A program made the translations under genes and the position numbers. A model generated the notes under the pieces. The model was not told the DNA's origin and made no database searches. It saw only the letters and a program-made list of their open reading frames with translations. Source: an uncultured Chloroflexus sp. (GTDB lineage Bacteria > Chloroflexota > Chloroflexia > Chloroflexales > Chloroflexaceae). Taken from it: a DNA stretch of 54,621 nucleotides. Position 1 is the stretch's first letter. Each line of letters opens with the position of its first letter. The stretch is taken from assembly GCF_937129525.1 (NCBI RefSeq), contig NZ_CAKZNK010000145.1:1-54621 (forward strand). Reading direction: 5' to 3'. Shown one piece after another: positions 8,403-18,122 of this stretch.

Positions 8403-9821
8403 ATGATGACACCATTGGCTGGCAAGCGAGTCGTGGTCATGGGGCTGGGTGTACACGGTGGCGGGTTAGGAGTGGCTCGCTGGCTGTTGCGTCAGGGCGC
8501 CGAGGTGACTGTGACTGATCTGGCTTCGGCTGAGGTGTTGGCCGAGTCGATTGCCCGGCTTGATGCGTTCGCTGCCGAACTCGGCGCGCGTGTGCAGTAC
8601 ACATTGGGTGAACACCGTGCCGAAGATATTGCCATTGCCGATATGCTGGTGGTGAACCCGGCGGTGCGACCCGATTCGCCGTGGCTGGCGCTGGCTCGTT
8701 CGCATGGAGTGCCGATTGAGACAGAGATGACCCTCTTTTTCCGGGCCTGTCCGGGGCCGATCCTCGGTGTGACCGGCACGAAAGGCAAGACCACGACAAC
8801 GCTCTTGCTGGCGGCTATGATCCGGCAACGCTATCCCGATACCGTTGCGGCGGGCAATCTGCGAGTTTCGGCATTAGAAGCGCTTGATCAGATCGGGCCG
8901 CAAACGCCAGTTGTGCTGGAATTGAGCAGTTTTCAGCTTGAGCGGCTCGGCGAGGTCGGGCTTAGCCCTGCATTCGCGCTGCTGACTAATCTGGGGATCG
9001 ATCATCTCAACTGGCACGGTTCCCTGGCAGCGTATGCTAATGCCAAACGCCAGATCATGGCTCATCAGGGGCCAGACGGGATCGCGGTCTTGCCGCCAGA
9101 GCAGGCGCGAGACTGGGGAAATGGCCGGCAAGGGGTGATCTGTTTCAGTCTTTCCGATCCGAACGCCGATGCGACAGTCGCTACCGATGGCACATTTCGT
9201 TATCGTGATGTCATCCTGTTTCGCCGCTCAGATCTTCGGCTACCGGGTGAACACAATGCAGCAAATGCGCTGGCTGCGGCAACGCTGGCCTATCGGTTTG
9301 GGATTGATCCTGACGCGATTGCGACAGCGCTGCGCAGCATAACCGGTGTTGAGCATCGGTTGGAGCTGGTGGCAACGATTGATGGTGTTGCCTACATTAA
9401 TGATACTACGGCCACCAATCCGGCGGCAACGGCAGCGGCGCTGGCAACTGTGCCGGGGCCAATCGTGTTGCTGACCGGCGGAGCTGACAAGGATCTCGAT
9501 CTGCCAGCGCTGGCCGCTGCCATTGCGCGCGGCGCAGCGGCGGTTGTGCTCTTACAGGGTAGCGCAACACCCAGGTTGCAGTCGCTCTTACAGGTGCAGG
9601 CGCCCGCTTTGCCGGTGTTTGGGCCGTTTGATGATCTAAAGACGGCGGTGCAAACGGCCCGTTCTCTGGCTCAACCTGGCGGCGCAGTCTTGCTCTCGCC
9701 TGGCTGCGCAAGCTTCGGCATGTTTCGGAATGAATTTCATCGCGGTGAAGCTTTTCGCCGCGTCGTAAGCGAGCTGGCCGCCGTTCGCGTCGGGGAGCAA
9801 GATCATGACACGTCCGCCTGA
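8403..9821 (+). CDS. murD: UDP-N-acetylmuramoylalanine--D-glutamate ligase MurD
   Basis: MurD adds D-glutamate to UDP-MurNAc-L-Ala. About 472 residues in three Mur-ligase domains: an N-terminal Rossmann part (RVVVMGLGVHGGG), the ATPase P-loop GVTGTKGKTTTT (about 125-136), and a C-terminal domain with NDTTATNPAATAAAL and LLTGGADKDLD. The start is one of two adjacent ATGs (8403 or 8406) behind AGGAA; a GTG at 8388 is less likely. The stop lies 17 bases inside the following rhomboid gene. Confidence 0.95.
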   Translation: MMTPLAGKRVVVMGLGVHGGGLGVARWLLRQGAEVTVTDLASAEVLAESIARLDAFAAELGARVQYTLGEHRAEDIAIADMLVVNPAVRPDSPWLALARSHGVPIETEMTLFFRACPGPILGVTGTKGKTTTTLLLAAMIRQRYPDTVAAGNLRVSALEALDQIGPQTPVVLELSSFQLERLGEVGLSPAFALLTNLGIDHLNWHGSLAAYANAKRQIMAHQGPDGIAVLPPEQARDWGNGRQGVICFSLSDPNADATVATDGTFRYRDVILFRRSDLRLPGEHNAANALAAATLAYRFGIDPDAIATALRSITGVEHRLELVATIDGVAYINDTTATNPAATAAALATVPGPIVLLTGGADKDLDLPALAAAIARGAAAVVLLQGSATPRLQSLLQVQAPALPVFGPFDDLKTAVQTARSLAQPGGAVLLSPGCASFGMFRNEFHRGEAFRRVVSELAAVRVGEQDHDTSA

Positions 9822-10620
9822 TGAGCCTGATGAGATTGAAGAGTTTCTACGCCGGGCCGAACGCGAATTCGGTCGCCGTCCTGATCTGCCCGAAGAGCCG
9901 CCGCGTTCGTCGCCACCTCCTGCGCCGCCGCGTCCGGTCGTGACCTACAGTATGCTCTGGGTTATTGGGATCATCTACCTGCTGAGCTGCGTGCTCAGCG
10001 GTTCGTTCTTCCAGCCGGACTTCCCGGTATTACTTGCATTAGGCGCAAAGGTCAATGAGCGGATTGCCAATGGTGAAGTCTGGCGGTTGGTGACGGCCAT
10101 CTTTCTGCACGCGAACCTGATCCACATCTTCTTTAATGGTTACGCGCTCTCGGTGCTGGGGCCGGAAACCGAACGCTTCTACGGTCATGGCCGGTTTCTG
10201 ACCCTTTATCTGCTGAGCGGTTTGGGCGGCAGCATTGCTTCGTATACCTTCTCGCCGGCGCCGGCAGTGGGTGCAAGTGGCGCTATCTTTGGTGTGATCG
10301 GGGGGCTGGGAATCTTCTACTACCTCAACCGGCAGGCGTTGGGTGATTTTGGACGCAATCAGGTGCGGGGAATTGTTGCCATTGCCTTTATCAACCTGCT
10401 GATCGGCTTTGCAGCCCAGGGAATAATCGATAACTGGGGACATTTGGGTGGTCTGGTGAGTGGTGTCTTGATCGGAACAGCGCTTTCGCCGCGACTGGTT
10501 GTCGATTGGCGCTTTTTTCCGCCAATGCTCATTCGCCGTTTTCTCCCCCAAGGCTGGTTATGGACAATGGCGATCGCGTTGATGATGATGGTGCTGTTCG
10601 GTCTGGTGGCGCCGGCATAA
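9805..10620 (+). CDS. Rhomboid-family intramembrane serine protease
   Basis: Rhomboids cut membrane-spanning helices inside the bilayer with a Ser-His dyad. In this 271-residue protein the nucleophile Ser lies in GASGAIFG (Ser about 158) and the base His in WGHLGG (about 213); the HANLIHIFFNGYAL segment (about 98-111) corresponds to the conserved His/Asn region of the family. A long Pro/Glu/Arg-rich cytoplasmic tail (1-50) precedes six predicted membrane helices. The gene overlaps murD by 17 bases and is followed by ftsW, so it is expressed with the divisome genes. This is an unusual place for a rhomboid; the substrate is unknown. Confidence 0.92.
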   Translation: MTRPPDEPDEIEEFLRRAEREFGRRPDLPEEPPRSSPPPAPPRPVVTYSMLWVIGIIYLLSCVLSGSFFQPDFPVLLALGAKVNERIANGEVWRLVTAIFLHANLIHIFFNGYALSVLGPETERFYGHGRFLTLYLLSGLGGSIASYTFSPAPAVGASGAIFGVIGGLGIFYYLNRQALGDFGRNQVRGIVAIAFINLLIGFAAQGIIDNWGHLGGLVSGVLIGTALSPRLVVDWRFFPPMLIRRFLPQGWLWTMAIALMMMVLFGLVAPA

Positions 10621-10686
10621 GATTGCGACGGCAACGGGTGTCTGTCTTCTGACGCGCTATCTGTTCTGGTTGGAAATAGGGAAACT

Positions 10687-11964
10687 ATGGGTAATCGTGA
10701 CCATTCAGGCGTTGCTGCAATTCCGATCTTTGACCGAACGTCACGTCCGCCGGATCGGGTGCTGCTGGCGACAGTGATCGGCCTGACCGCTTTCGGGTTG
10801 GTGATGGTCTACAGCGCCAGTTTCGTCGAAGCAACGGTGCTCTACGGCAACCCATTCTATTATCTGTTGCGTCAGGCAACTGGCGCGTTGATCGGGATCG
10901 GCGCGTTGCTGGTCATCCAGCGGATCGATTACCGGGTCTGGCAACGATATTCAATCTATCTCATGGTTGGCGCGTTGATTCTGCTGATTGCTGTACTGAT
11001 CTTGCCGGCGAGTTTGACCGAGGTCAACGGCGCGCGATCGTGGATCCGTTTTGGTGAAGGCTGGCTGGGTGTGTTCAGTATTCAGCCGTCAGAATTTGCC
11101 AAACTGGCCATGATTATCTACTTCGCCCACTGGTTTTCGCGCCGGAGTCATCGGCTGGGCAATGTGACGTATGGATTGGCGCCGTTTGCTACCATACTGG
11201 GTATCATTTGCGGTCTGGTCATGTTACAGCCCGATTTAGGGACAACCATCATTATGGTGCTGATCGGCGGGGTCATCTTCTTTGCCGCTGGCGCAAATCT
11301 GTTGCACGTGGGGGGCGCGGCGCTGTTGGGCGTGACCGCATTTTGGGGCCTGATTGTGACGGTACGGAGCGGGCGCTGGGAAGCATTTCTCGATCCGTGG
11401 TCACGGGCCAGTGCGGAAGGGTATCAGATTATCCATTCCCTGTACGCGCTGGCAAGTGGTGGTGTGTTGGGTCAGGGCGTCGGTATGAGTCGCCAAAAGT
11501 ATATGTGGCTGCCGCAGCCGCACACCGATACCATCTACGCCATCATCGGCGAGGAGTGGGGGCTGGCGGGAACGGTGGGGATTTTACTCGTGTTTCTCAT
11601 CATCGCTGCGCGTGGCTATCGAATTGCCGCTCGCGCGCCAACACCATTCGCTGCGCTGGTGGCGGTAGGTATCACGACCTGGATCGTGTTTCAGGCCTTT
11701 GTCAACATTGCGGTGACGGTGGCGCTAATCCCGTTTACTGGCCTGACATTGCCGTTTCTGTCTTACGGCAGTTCATCGCTCATTAGTTGTCTGATAGCAG
11801 TTGGGATTTTGTTAAACATTTCACGCCATGTCGATCAGTCTCATGCAGGCATCACAATCGCAGAGCGCGACCACACCGGTGAACGCGCTGCGCCTTATTC
11901 TTTCAGGGGGCGGAACTGGCGGTCACGTCTACCCGGCGCTGGCAGTCGCTCAGGCACTCGCTGA
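10687..11964 (+). CDS. ftsW: SEDS peptidoglycan glycosyltransferase FtsW
   Basis: FtsW polymerises lipid II at the septum in partnership with FtsI. This 425-residue protein has about ten membrane helices and the SEDS signatures: LVMVYSAS near residue 38, NGARSWIRFG (about 115), QPSEFAKLAMI (about 137), LQPDLGTT (about 180), YQIIHSLYALASGG and the terminal LPFLSYGSSSLISC. After the last helix the frame continues about 45 residues as an Arg-rich tail that lies entirely over the start of murG (137-base overlap). The ATG at 10687 follows a purine-rich AGGGAAA. Confidence 0.94.
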   Translation: MGNRDHSGVAAIPIFDRTSRPPDRVLLATVIGLTAFGLVMVYSASFVEATVLYGNPFYYLLRQATGALIGIGALLVIQRIDYRVWQRYSIYLMVGALILLIAVLILPASLTEVNGARSWIRFGEGWLGVFSIQPSEFAKLAMIIYFAHWFSRRSHRLGNVTYGLAPFATILGIICGLVMLQPDLGTTIIMVLIGGVIFFAAGANLLHVGGAALLGVTAFWGLIVTVRSGRWEAFLDPWSRASAEGYQIIHSLYALASGGVLGQGVGMSRQKYMWLPQPHTDTIYAIIGEEWGLAGTVGILLVFLIIAARGYRIAARAPTPFAALVAVGITTWIVFQAFVNIAVTVALIPFTGLTLPFLSYGSSSLISCLIAVGILLNISRHVDQSHAGITIAERDHTGERAAPYSFRGRNWRSRLPGAGSRSGTR

Positions 11965-13027
11965 TCAGGCGCAGGTCGTCTACGTCGGCAGTATCGGTGG
12001 TATGGAAGAGCGGATCGTTGCCCGTGAGAGTGGGTTGCCCTTCCGCGCGCTGCCGGCAGCGGCGATCCGTGGTCGCGGGCCGGCACAGATGGCGCAGTCG
12101 CTGGTGACGTTGCTGCGCGGCGTCGTTGCGGCAATGAAGCTGCTTGAGCGTGAACGTCCGGCTGCTATTCTGGGCACTGGTGGTTATGTCTGTGTGCCAC
12201 TCTTTATTGCAGCCAGGTTGCGGCGCATTCCAACGATGATCTATCTGCCTGATGTCGTGCCCGGTCTGGCAGTGCGCTTGCTCAGCCGTATTGCCAGTAT
12301 GACTGCAGTTAATGTCAGTGATTCACTGTCCCATCTGGGCCTGCATGCAGATCGGCGACGGGCTATTGTGACCGGTTACCCGGTGCGGGTGGAATTGTTT
12401 ACCACTGATCGAGCGACGGCTCGGACCAGCTTCGGGATTGCAGCCGATCAGCTTGTCTTACTGGTGTATGGTGGTAGTCGAGGCGCGCGGAGTGTCAATC
12501 GAGCGATTGCGGCGCTATTGCCAACCTTGCTACCGCTTTGTACAATCATTCACGTCTGTGGCCGCGAGGGCGATGAGGTCTGGCTGGAAGAAGCGGCAGC
12601 TCGCCTCGATCCGGCGCTGCGATCGCGTTACCTGCTCTTCCCCTACCTGGAAAGTGGTGGTGCGCAGAGTATGGTCGCGGCGCTAACCGCGGCTGATGTG
12701 GCCGTCTGCCGCAGCGGCGCTTCGACCCTGGCTGAGTTACCGGCGGCTGGCTTGCCGGCAGTGCTGGTGCCATACCCGTATGTGCATCAAGATGAAAATG
12801 CCGATTATCTGGCGCAACGGGGCGCGGCACTGAAGGTAGCCGACCACGCCATGCTTGGCGATGGCGATCCGGCTGATGGGCCGCTCGCGCGCGCAGTGCG
12901 GCAGTTACTGGTGGATGGGGGGATGCGGAAGCAAATGGCGCTGCGTAGTCGCGAGCTGGCTCGCCCTGATGCGGCGCAGGCGTTGGCAGCAGCGCTGGTA
13001 AACCTCGCGCAGAGGAGTTCGGCATGA
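11828..13027 (+). CDS. murG: UDP-GlcNAc:undecaprenyl-PP-MurNAc-pentapeptide transferase MurG
   Basis: MurG adds GlcNAc to lipid I to form lipid II at the inner face of the membrane (GT28, GT-B fold). The N-terminal donor loop LSGGGTGGHVYPALAVAQAL and the C-terminal CRSGASTLAELPAAGLPAVLVPYP with QDENADYLA are clear. Length with the ATG at 11828 is 399, longer than the usual 350-370. Other starts are the ATG at 11843 and a GTG at 11879 directly before the catalytic domain; none has a strong ribosome site. The upstream 137 bases overlap the ftsW tail. Its last bases (ATGA) overlap the next gene. Confidence 0.95.
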   Translation: MSISLMQASQSQSATTPVNALRLILSGGGTGGHVYPALAVAQALADQAQVVYVGSIGGMEERIVARESGLPFRALPAAAIRGRGPAQMAQSLVTLLRGVVAAMKLLERERPAAILGTGGYVCVPLFIAARLRRIPTMIYLPDVVPGLAVRLLSRIASMTAVNVSDSLSHLGLHADRRRAIVTGYPVRVELFTTDRATARTSFGIAADQLVLLVYGGSRGARSVNRAIAALLPTLLPLCTIIHVCGREGDEVWLEEAAARLDPALRSRYLLFPYLESGGAQSMVAALTAADVAVCRSGASTLAELPAAGLPAVLVPYPYVHQDENADYLAQRGAALKVADHAMLGDGDPADGPLARAVRQLLVDGGMRKQMALRSRELARPDAAQALAAALVNLAQRSSA

Positions 13028-13668
13028 TTGAACAGTGGATGGTGATCCCCCTCGGGCAGGCAGTGATTACCGTTAACCTGAACGGGATTGCGCTGTTGCT
13101 CATTCTGATGGCGTTGGGTGGGTATGCCGGGTATCAGCAGGGTTTGCGTAATCTGCTGACAGTCGCAATCTGGACGGTCATTGCATACGTGACGTGCGTA
13201 CAGGGTGGAACATTCGTGGTTGATGTGATCAACCGGCTATGGGTTAATGCGCCGCGCTTTGTGGCCTTCCTGATCGGAAACGATCCCACATTAGCGCCGC
13301 CGCTTGATCCATTGATCACGCCGGGCTTTCAGGTGCCGCTCTTCTTTCGGGCAATGGCTTTTATCACGCTGATCCTACTGGGCATGTTTTTTGATAGCAA
13401 GGCAGCGTGGAAGGGACCGCCGAAAGAGAAGCTGGCGCGACCGTTGGGTTTGTTTGTAGGCGCTTTGATTGCGCTGTTGTGGACAAATGCAACGGTTGTG
13501 TTCTGGCGCGAATTTGTTGCCGGCGGTGGCACGTTTGAAGGGCCGATTGCTACGTTCCTCAATACGTTGCCGGATGTCAGTATTTTGCTGCCGTCGTTGA
13601 TTGCAATATTTTTTATGATTTTAGGTCTGCTGATACTGTTCAACTTTCCAAAGGTCTGGAAGCCGTGA
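13024..13668 (+). CDS. CvpA-like integral membrane protein
   Basis: A 214-residue protein with four predicted membrane helices (about 20-40, 48-66, 105-122 and 190-210) and a soluble loop containing [13 protein letters not shown]. Topology and the early [14 protein letters not shown] segment resemble the CvpA/colicin-V-production family, whose molecular role is unsettled. The gene overlaps murG (ATGA) and murC (GTGA) by four bases each, so it is translationally coupled to both and is likely to serve envelope biogenesis or division. Family assignment is by general resemblance. Confidence 0.7.
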   Translation: MIEQWMVIPLGQAVITVNLNGIALLLILMALGGYAGYQQGLRNLLTVAIWTVIAYVTCVQGGTFVVDVINRLWVNAPRFVAFLIGNDPTLAPPLDPLITPGFQVPLFFRAMAFITLILLGMFFDSKAAWKGPPKEKLARPLGLFVGALIALLWTNATVVFWREFVAGGGTFEGPIATFLNTLPDVSILLPSLIAIFFMILGLLILFNFPKVWKP

Positions 13669-15098
13669 GTCACTATCACATTATCGGGATTGCCGGCGCT
13701 GGCATGAGTGCAATCGCACATCTGTTGCTCGATCAGGGTCATACGGTCAGCGGTTCTGACCTGACCGCTAATCGGGCAACGGCAGCATTAGCGGCGCGTG
13801 GAGCGCGTATCTGGCAAGGTCACGATGCGGCCTACGTTCGCGGCGCTGATGTGGTACTGGCGACTGCGGCCATTCGGGGCTCGAATCCCGAACTTGACGC
13901 CGCAGCCGCGCAGGGTATTCCCTGTCTGAGCCGGGCCGATTTGTGGCGTGAATGGTCGGCGCAACGTCCGGTTATTGCTGTTGCCGGCACTCACGGCAAA
14001 ACGACTACCAGCGCGATGACGGCGCTGGCCTTGCGCGCTGGTGGTGTGCCATGCGGATTTCTGATCGGGGCCGATGTTCCGGCGCTGGGAGGTAGCGCTC
14101 AGTGGGGTGATCCCACCGCGCCGCTGGTCATCGAAGCTGATGAATATGCCCGGGTGTTTCTCGCTCTGACGCCGGCGCTGGCAATCGTGACGAACGTTGA
14201 ATGGGATCATCCCGATCTGTATCCCACCGTTGATGAGTACATTGCCGCTTTTGCCGCTTTTGCCGGGCAGGTGCGCGATCGGCGCCGGCTGCTGCTCTGC
14301 GCCGACGATGCCGGCGCGCTGGCGCTCGATCAGGATGGTCAGGCCCGACTGTACGGGATCGATGAGCAGATTGCCTGTGATCCTGTCTCGTGCCGCCTGG
14401 CCCCACTTGACTGGACGGCAAGCCGCTTAACGGCAACGGCTGCGGGTCAGCAGTTTGATCTCTGGTATTACGACCGGCGTACCTTTGCCCGTCGGCTGGC
14501 CGTGACGGTGACACTGGCTGTGCCCGGCAACCACAATGTTCGTAATGCAACTGCGGCGCTGGCGGCGGCAGCGTTGTGGGGAGCCGATCTCACGGCGGCG
14601 GCAGCCGCGCTGGCCGATTATCGCGGCAGCAGTCGGCGCTTTGAACTGCGCGGCGAAGTAGCCGGAGTGACGGTGATTGATGACTATGCCCATCACCCTA
14701 CCGAGATACGGGCAACGATCGCGGCAGCGCAGCAGCGTTATCCGGGGCGGCGCGTGATCGTCTATATCCAACCGCACACCTTTAGCCGGGTGCGCAACCT
14801 GTGGGAACAGTGGCCTGATGCCTGTCGGGAGGCAGCAATAGTGCTGATCGGCGATGTTTATCCGGCGCGCGAAGTGGGCGATCCGGTCGCACTGGCTGAT
14901 GAACTGGCTGCCTTTATCGCCGCGAATGGCATCACGGCGAAGTATGTCGGCGCGCCGGCATCGGCAGTGGCAGCGCTGGAAACGATGGCTCAGCCTGGTG
15001 ATGTCGTTTTGACGCTGGGGGCCGGTGATAGCGATCAGGTGGCGGCAATGCTCATTGAACGGTTGCGCGCAAAGGCGATGGAGCAGAGCTATGAATGA
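13665..15098 (+). CDS. murC: UDP-N-acetylmuramate--L-alanine ligase MurC
   Basis: MurC joins L-alanine to UDP-MurNAc, the first peptide step of peptidoglycan synthesis. 477 residues in three domains: an N-terminal Rossmann part ([20 protein letters not shown]), the ATPase P-loop [14 protein letters not shown] (about 106-119) and [11 protein letters not shown] (about 157), then a C-terminal domain with [13 protein letters not shown] and the QPHTFSR motif. The GTG start overlaps the preceding stop. murC lies after murG here, as in several Gram-positive-like clusters. Its end overlaps murB by eight bases. Confidence 0.96.
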   Translation: MSHYHIIGIAGAGMSAIAHLLLDQGHTVSGSDLTANRATAALAARGARIWQGHDAAYVRGADVVLATAAIRGSNPELDAAAAQGIPCLSRADLWREWSAQRPVIAVAGTHGKTTTSAMTALALRAGGVPCGFLIGADVPALGGSAQWGDPTAPLVIEADEYARVFLALTPALAIVTNVEWDHPDLYPTVDEYIAAFAAFAGQVRDRRRLLLCADDAGALALDQDGQARLYGIDEQIACDPVSCRLAPLDWTASRLTATAAGQQFDLWYYDRRTFARRLAVTVTLAVPGNHNVRNATAALAAAALWGADLTAAAAALADYRGSSRRFELRGEVAGVTVIDDYAHHPTEIRATIAAAQQRYPGRRVIVYIQPHTFSRVRNLWEQWPDACREAAIVLIGDVYPAREVGDPVALADELAAFIAANGITAKYVGAPASAVAALETMAQPGDVVLTLGAGDSDQVAAMLIERLRAKAMEQSYE

Positions 15099-15984
15099 CA
15101 CATTACCGATCACGCTCCGCGTTGATGAACCAATGGCGCGCCATACCTCATGGCGGGTGGGCGGTCCGGCACGGTACTATGCTGAACCGGCTACTCCTGA
15201 TGAAGCGATTGCTCTGGCAGCCTGGGCGAGTGCGCAGGATCTGCCACTGATCTGGGTGGGACGAGGCACAAATCTGCTGGTGCGTGACGAAGGCTTTGCC
15301 GGCGTGATTGCAGCCTATCGTGGTCAGCGCTGGTCGCTGCGCGAGGATGGCGATCAGGCAGAGTTGTGGGTCGAAGCTGGTGCGCCCATGGCCGGCACTG
15401 CTCGTCGGCTGGCAGCGATGGGTTGGGCCGGACTGGAATGGGCCGAAGGACTACCCGGCGCAATCGGCGGCGCCATTGTCGGTAACGCCGGTTGCTATGG
15501 CGGCGATACCGCTGGCGTGTTGGTAGCCGCAGAACTGTTGCTCAACGGTCGCGAGCGGGTTGAATGGCCGGTGACGGCACTGGCTTACGCTTACCGCGAG
15601 AGTGTGTTGAAGCAGTCAATGACTGATAACATTCCACCGCTAGTACTGGCCGGGCGTTTTCGGTTCCGGCGCGCCGATCCGACGGCGCTGGCAGCGCGAA
15701 TGGCAGCGATTGCTGCCGAACGCAAACGGAAAACGCCGGCTGGGAGTTCTTGCGGAAGCGTATTCAAAAACCCTCCTGGCGATAGCGCTGGTCGTCTGAT
15801 TGAAGCTGCCGGGCTAAAGGGCACTCGTATCGGCGATGCCGAGATCAGCTCAATTCACGCCAATTATATTGTCAATCGCGGGCGGGCCTGCGCCGCCGAT
15901 ATTCTGGCTTTGATCGAGCTGGCTCGGGCTACGGTCGCTGAACGATTTGGCGTAACGTTACAGTTGGAAGTGCGGGTGATCTGA
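15091..15984 (+). CDS. murB: UDP-N-acetylenolpyruvoylglucosamine reductase MurB
   Basis: MurB is an FAD enzyme that reduces UDP-GlcNAc-enolpyruvate to UDP-MurNAc with NADPH. 297 residues. Motifs: [13 protein letters not shown] (about 15-27) and [12 protein letters not shown] for FAD binding, [22 protein letters not shown] (about 115-135), YAYRESVL and the catalytic Ser loop [12 protein letters not shown] (about 220). The lack of a long extra loop and the YAYRES sequence suggest a type II (Gram-positive) enzyme. The ATG at 15091 is chosen over an upstream in-frame ATG because homology begins there and it overlaps the murC end by eight bases. Confidence 0.96.
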   Translation: MNDTLPITLRVDEPMARHTSWRVGGPARYYAEPATPDEAIALAAWASAQDLPLIWVGRGTNLLVRDEGFAGVIAAYRGQRWSLREDGDQAELWVEAGAPMAGTARRLAAMGWAGLEWAEGLPGAIGGAIVGNAGCYGGDTAGVLVAAELLLNGRERVEWPVTALAYAYRESVLKQSMTDNIPPLVLAGRFRFRRADPTALAARMAAIAAERKRKTPAGSSCGSVFKNPPGDSAGRLIEAAGLKGTRIGDAEISSIHANYIVNRGRACAADILALIELARATVAERFGVTLQLEVRVI

Positions 15985-16175
15985 GGGAAGCTGAATAGTG
16001 TTAAAAGTCCGTGGGATGAGCAAGTGGAATGAGCAGAGAATATCAAAAAGAGACGTTTTCAGCGGCAAAAAATGATCGCCATGAACGAAAATTTGTCCAA
16101 ATTTTGTTTGTCTCTTTCGTTTATTCCAATAACGATCAGTTTAATGATCGATAAAACACGTCCGGGAGGCAGTTG

Positions 16176-17264
16176 ATGAGCAGGCCGATCACGATTGCAG
16201 TCATCTTTGGTGGGCAAAGCGGTGAACACGAGGTCTCGCTGGTTTCGGCGCATGCCGTCATGAGCAACCTCGATCCGGCTCGTTACCAGATCGAACCAAT
16301 CGGAATCGGCAAAGATGGGCGCTGGTGGCATGGCCCGGGCGCGTTGGCCGCGCTCATGGAGTCTGCCGATCCGGATCGGTTGCCGACCAGCGCCACTATG
16401 GCCACACCCGGCCCGGTGCGTGAGCTAGGACGGGTTGGCACGCCCGGATGGATGCTGCCGCCGGTTGATGTCATCTTTCCGGTGCTGCACGGCCCGTATG
16501 GTGAAGACGGCGCAATCCAGGGTTTGTTTGAACTGGCCGGAATACCCTATGTTGGCTGTGGTGTTGCGGCGAGCGCTGTGGGAATGGACAAAGGTTTGAT
16601 GAAAGCGGCCTTTGCTGCCGCCGGTTTGCCGGTATTGCCCTGGTTGTTGGTGCGACGCCACGAATTGGCGGCGGTTGAGACGGTCTGTGAATGGATCGAA
16701 GCAACCTTGCATTTTCCGATCTTCGTCAAGCCGGCCAATCTTGGCAGTAGCGTCGGGGTTAGCAAAGCGCGTGATCGGGCTGAATTGATTGCCGGTCTGC
16801 GCGAAGCGGCCCGCTACGATCGCCGAATCATCGTCGAGCAAGGCATTCCGGCCCGCGAGATCGAGATTTCGGTGCTGGGTAACGATCAGATCGCAGTCAG
16901 CCTGCCCGGTGAAATCATTCCTGCCGGTGAATGGTATGACTATCACGCCAAATATATCGATGGCGGCTCACAGGCAGTCGTGCCGGCAGCGCTCTCATCA
17001 GAACAGGTTGCTCAGGTACAGGCGCTGGCTGCGCAGGCATTCCAGGCGATTGATGGCGCCGGCCTGGCGCGCGTCGATTTTCTGCTTGACCGTGACCAGG
17101 GAACGCTCTGGCTGAACGAGGTAAATACAATGCCCGGTTTTACCCCGATCAGCATGTACGCCAAAATGTGGGCTGCCAGCGGGTTGGCTTATCCGCAGTT
17201 GCTCGACCGGCTGGTTGAACTGGCCCTGGAGCGAGCGACGCATGGCTGGGGAAATAAGGGATAA
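16176..17264 (+). CDS. ddl: D-alanine--D-alanine ligase
   Basis: Ddl makes the D-Ala-D-Ala dipeptide used by MurF, an ATP-grasp enzyme of the cytoplasm. 362 residues. Motifs: FGGQSGEHEVSLVSA at the start, FPVLHGPYGEDGAIQGLFE (about 97-115), GCGVAASAVGMDK, FVKPANLGSSVGVSK (about 185) and the metal-binding LNEVNTMPGFTPISMYAKM. The ATG at 16176 has GGGAGG at good spacing. A 190-base AT-rich gap (15985-16175) precedes it, one of the largest in the cluster; it could hold a promoter, but I could not define one. Confidence 0.96.
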   Translation: MSRPITIAVIFGGQSGEHEVSLVSAHAVMSNLDPARYQIEPIGIGKDGRWWHGPGALAALMESADPDRLPTSATMATPGPVRELGRVGTPGWMLPPVDVIFPVLHGPYGEDGAIQGLFELAGIPYVGCGVAASAVGMDKGLMKAAFAAAGLPVLPWLLVRRHELAAVETVCEWIEATLHFPIFVKPANLGSSVGVSKARDRAELIAGLREAARYDRRIIVEQGIPAREIEISVLGNDQIAVSLPGEIIPAGEWYDYHAKYIDGGSQAVVPAALSSEQVAQVQALAAQAFQAIDGAGLARVDFLLDRDQGTLWLNEVNTMPGFTPISMYAKMWAASGLAYPQLLDRLVELALERATHGWGNKG

Positions 17265-17272
17265 GAGCGCCT

Positions 17273-18091
17273 ATGGAATACAATCCGCCCAATACACGCG
17301 AACGGATAGCCGCGCGACGGCAACGGTTGCGCCGACCATCGGTAGAAGCGACCGCGCCGGGATGGCGCCGACGGCTGATTGAGGCCTGGCGAAGTGGTCG
17401 CGTTGTCAGTGGCGCACTCTTCGCAGTCAGTTGTTTTGCCTTGTTTTACGCGCTCTTCAGTCACCGGTTTCGCGTGCAGACGGTTGAAGTGGTCGGAGCC
17501 GAGCTGTTAAGTCCAGAGCGAATTGTAGCGGCCATTCCGCTTCGCGGTGTCCCGATCTGGCTGATTGACGAAGAGCGAACGGTTGCGCCGTTGCTGACCA
17601 GTCCGTTTGTGGAACATGCCCGTTTGAGCCTGATCTTGCCCGATCGGGCGCGGATTGTGATTGTCGAGCGGCAGCCAGCGACCTACTGGCGTAGCGGTGG
17701 CATTGATTATCTGGTCGATCGGCAGGGGTATGTGATTGAACCGGCAGCAGCGCCGCCACCCGAAGATGCGCTGGTGATAGTGGATACTTCCAATCGTCCG
17801 GTTGAACCATCGATGCAGCTCGATAGTGATGCTCTGGCGCTGGCGCGTGAACTGGCGCTACGCTTGCCGGATGAACCTGGTTGGCGTCCGGTTCAGTTTA
17901 GCTGGAATCCCGAACAAGGCATCGTTATTCGCACCGGGCAAGATCAGGTCATCGTGTTTGGCGATCACGATCGGCTGGAACGAAAGTTAACCATCCTGGC
18001 TTATCTGCTTGCCGATGGCACACCGTTTACCTATCTCGATCTACGACCAATCAATCCGTATTACCAGAACCGTCCCGGTAGTGGCCCATGA
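17273..18091 (+). CDS. ftsQ: Cell division protein FtsQ/DivIB
   Basis: FtsQ/DivIB is a bitopic divisome scaffold partnering FtsL and FtsB/DivIC. This 272-residue protein has a basic cytoplasmic tail (1-45), one membrane helix (about 45-63) and a POTRA domain beginning FRVQTVEVVGAELLSPERIV (about 66-85), followed by a beta-domain with YLVDRQGYVIEP and the terminal YLDLRPINPYYQN. The spacing to ddl is eight bases, to ftsA 31 bases. Order ftsQ-ftsA-ftsZ is classical. Confidence 0.92.
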   Translation: MEYNPPNTRERIAARRQRLRRPSVEATAPGWRRRLIEAWRSGRVVSGALFAVSCFALFYALFSHRFRVQTVEVVGAELLSPERIVAAIPLRGVPIWLIDEERTVAPLLTSPFVEHARLSLILPDRARIVIVERQPATYWRSGGIDYLVDRQGYVIEPAAAPPPEDALVIVDTSNRPVEPSMQLDSDALALARELALRLPDEPGWRPVQFSWNPEQGIVIRTGQDQVIVFGDHDRLERKLTILAYLLADGTPFTYLDLRPINPYYQNRPGSGP

Positions 18092-18122
18092 CGCCGTGGC
18101 GGTAACAGTCTGTGAGGATACT

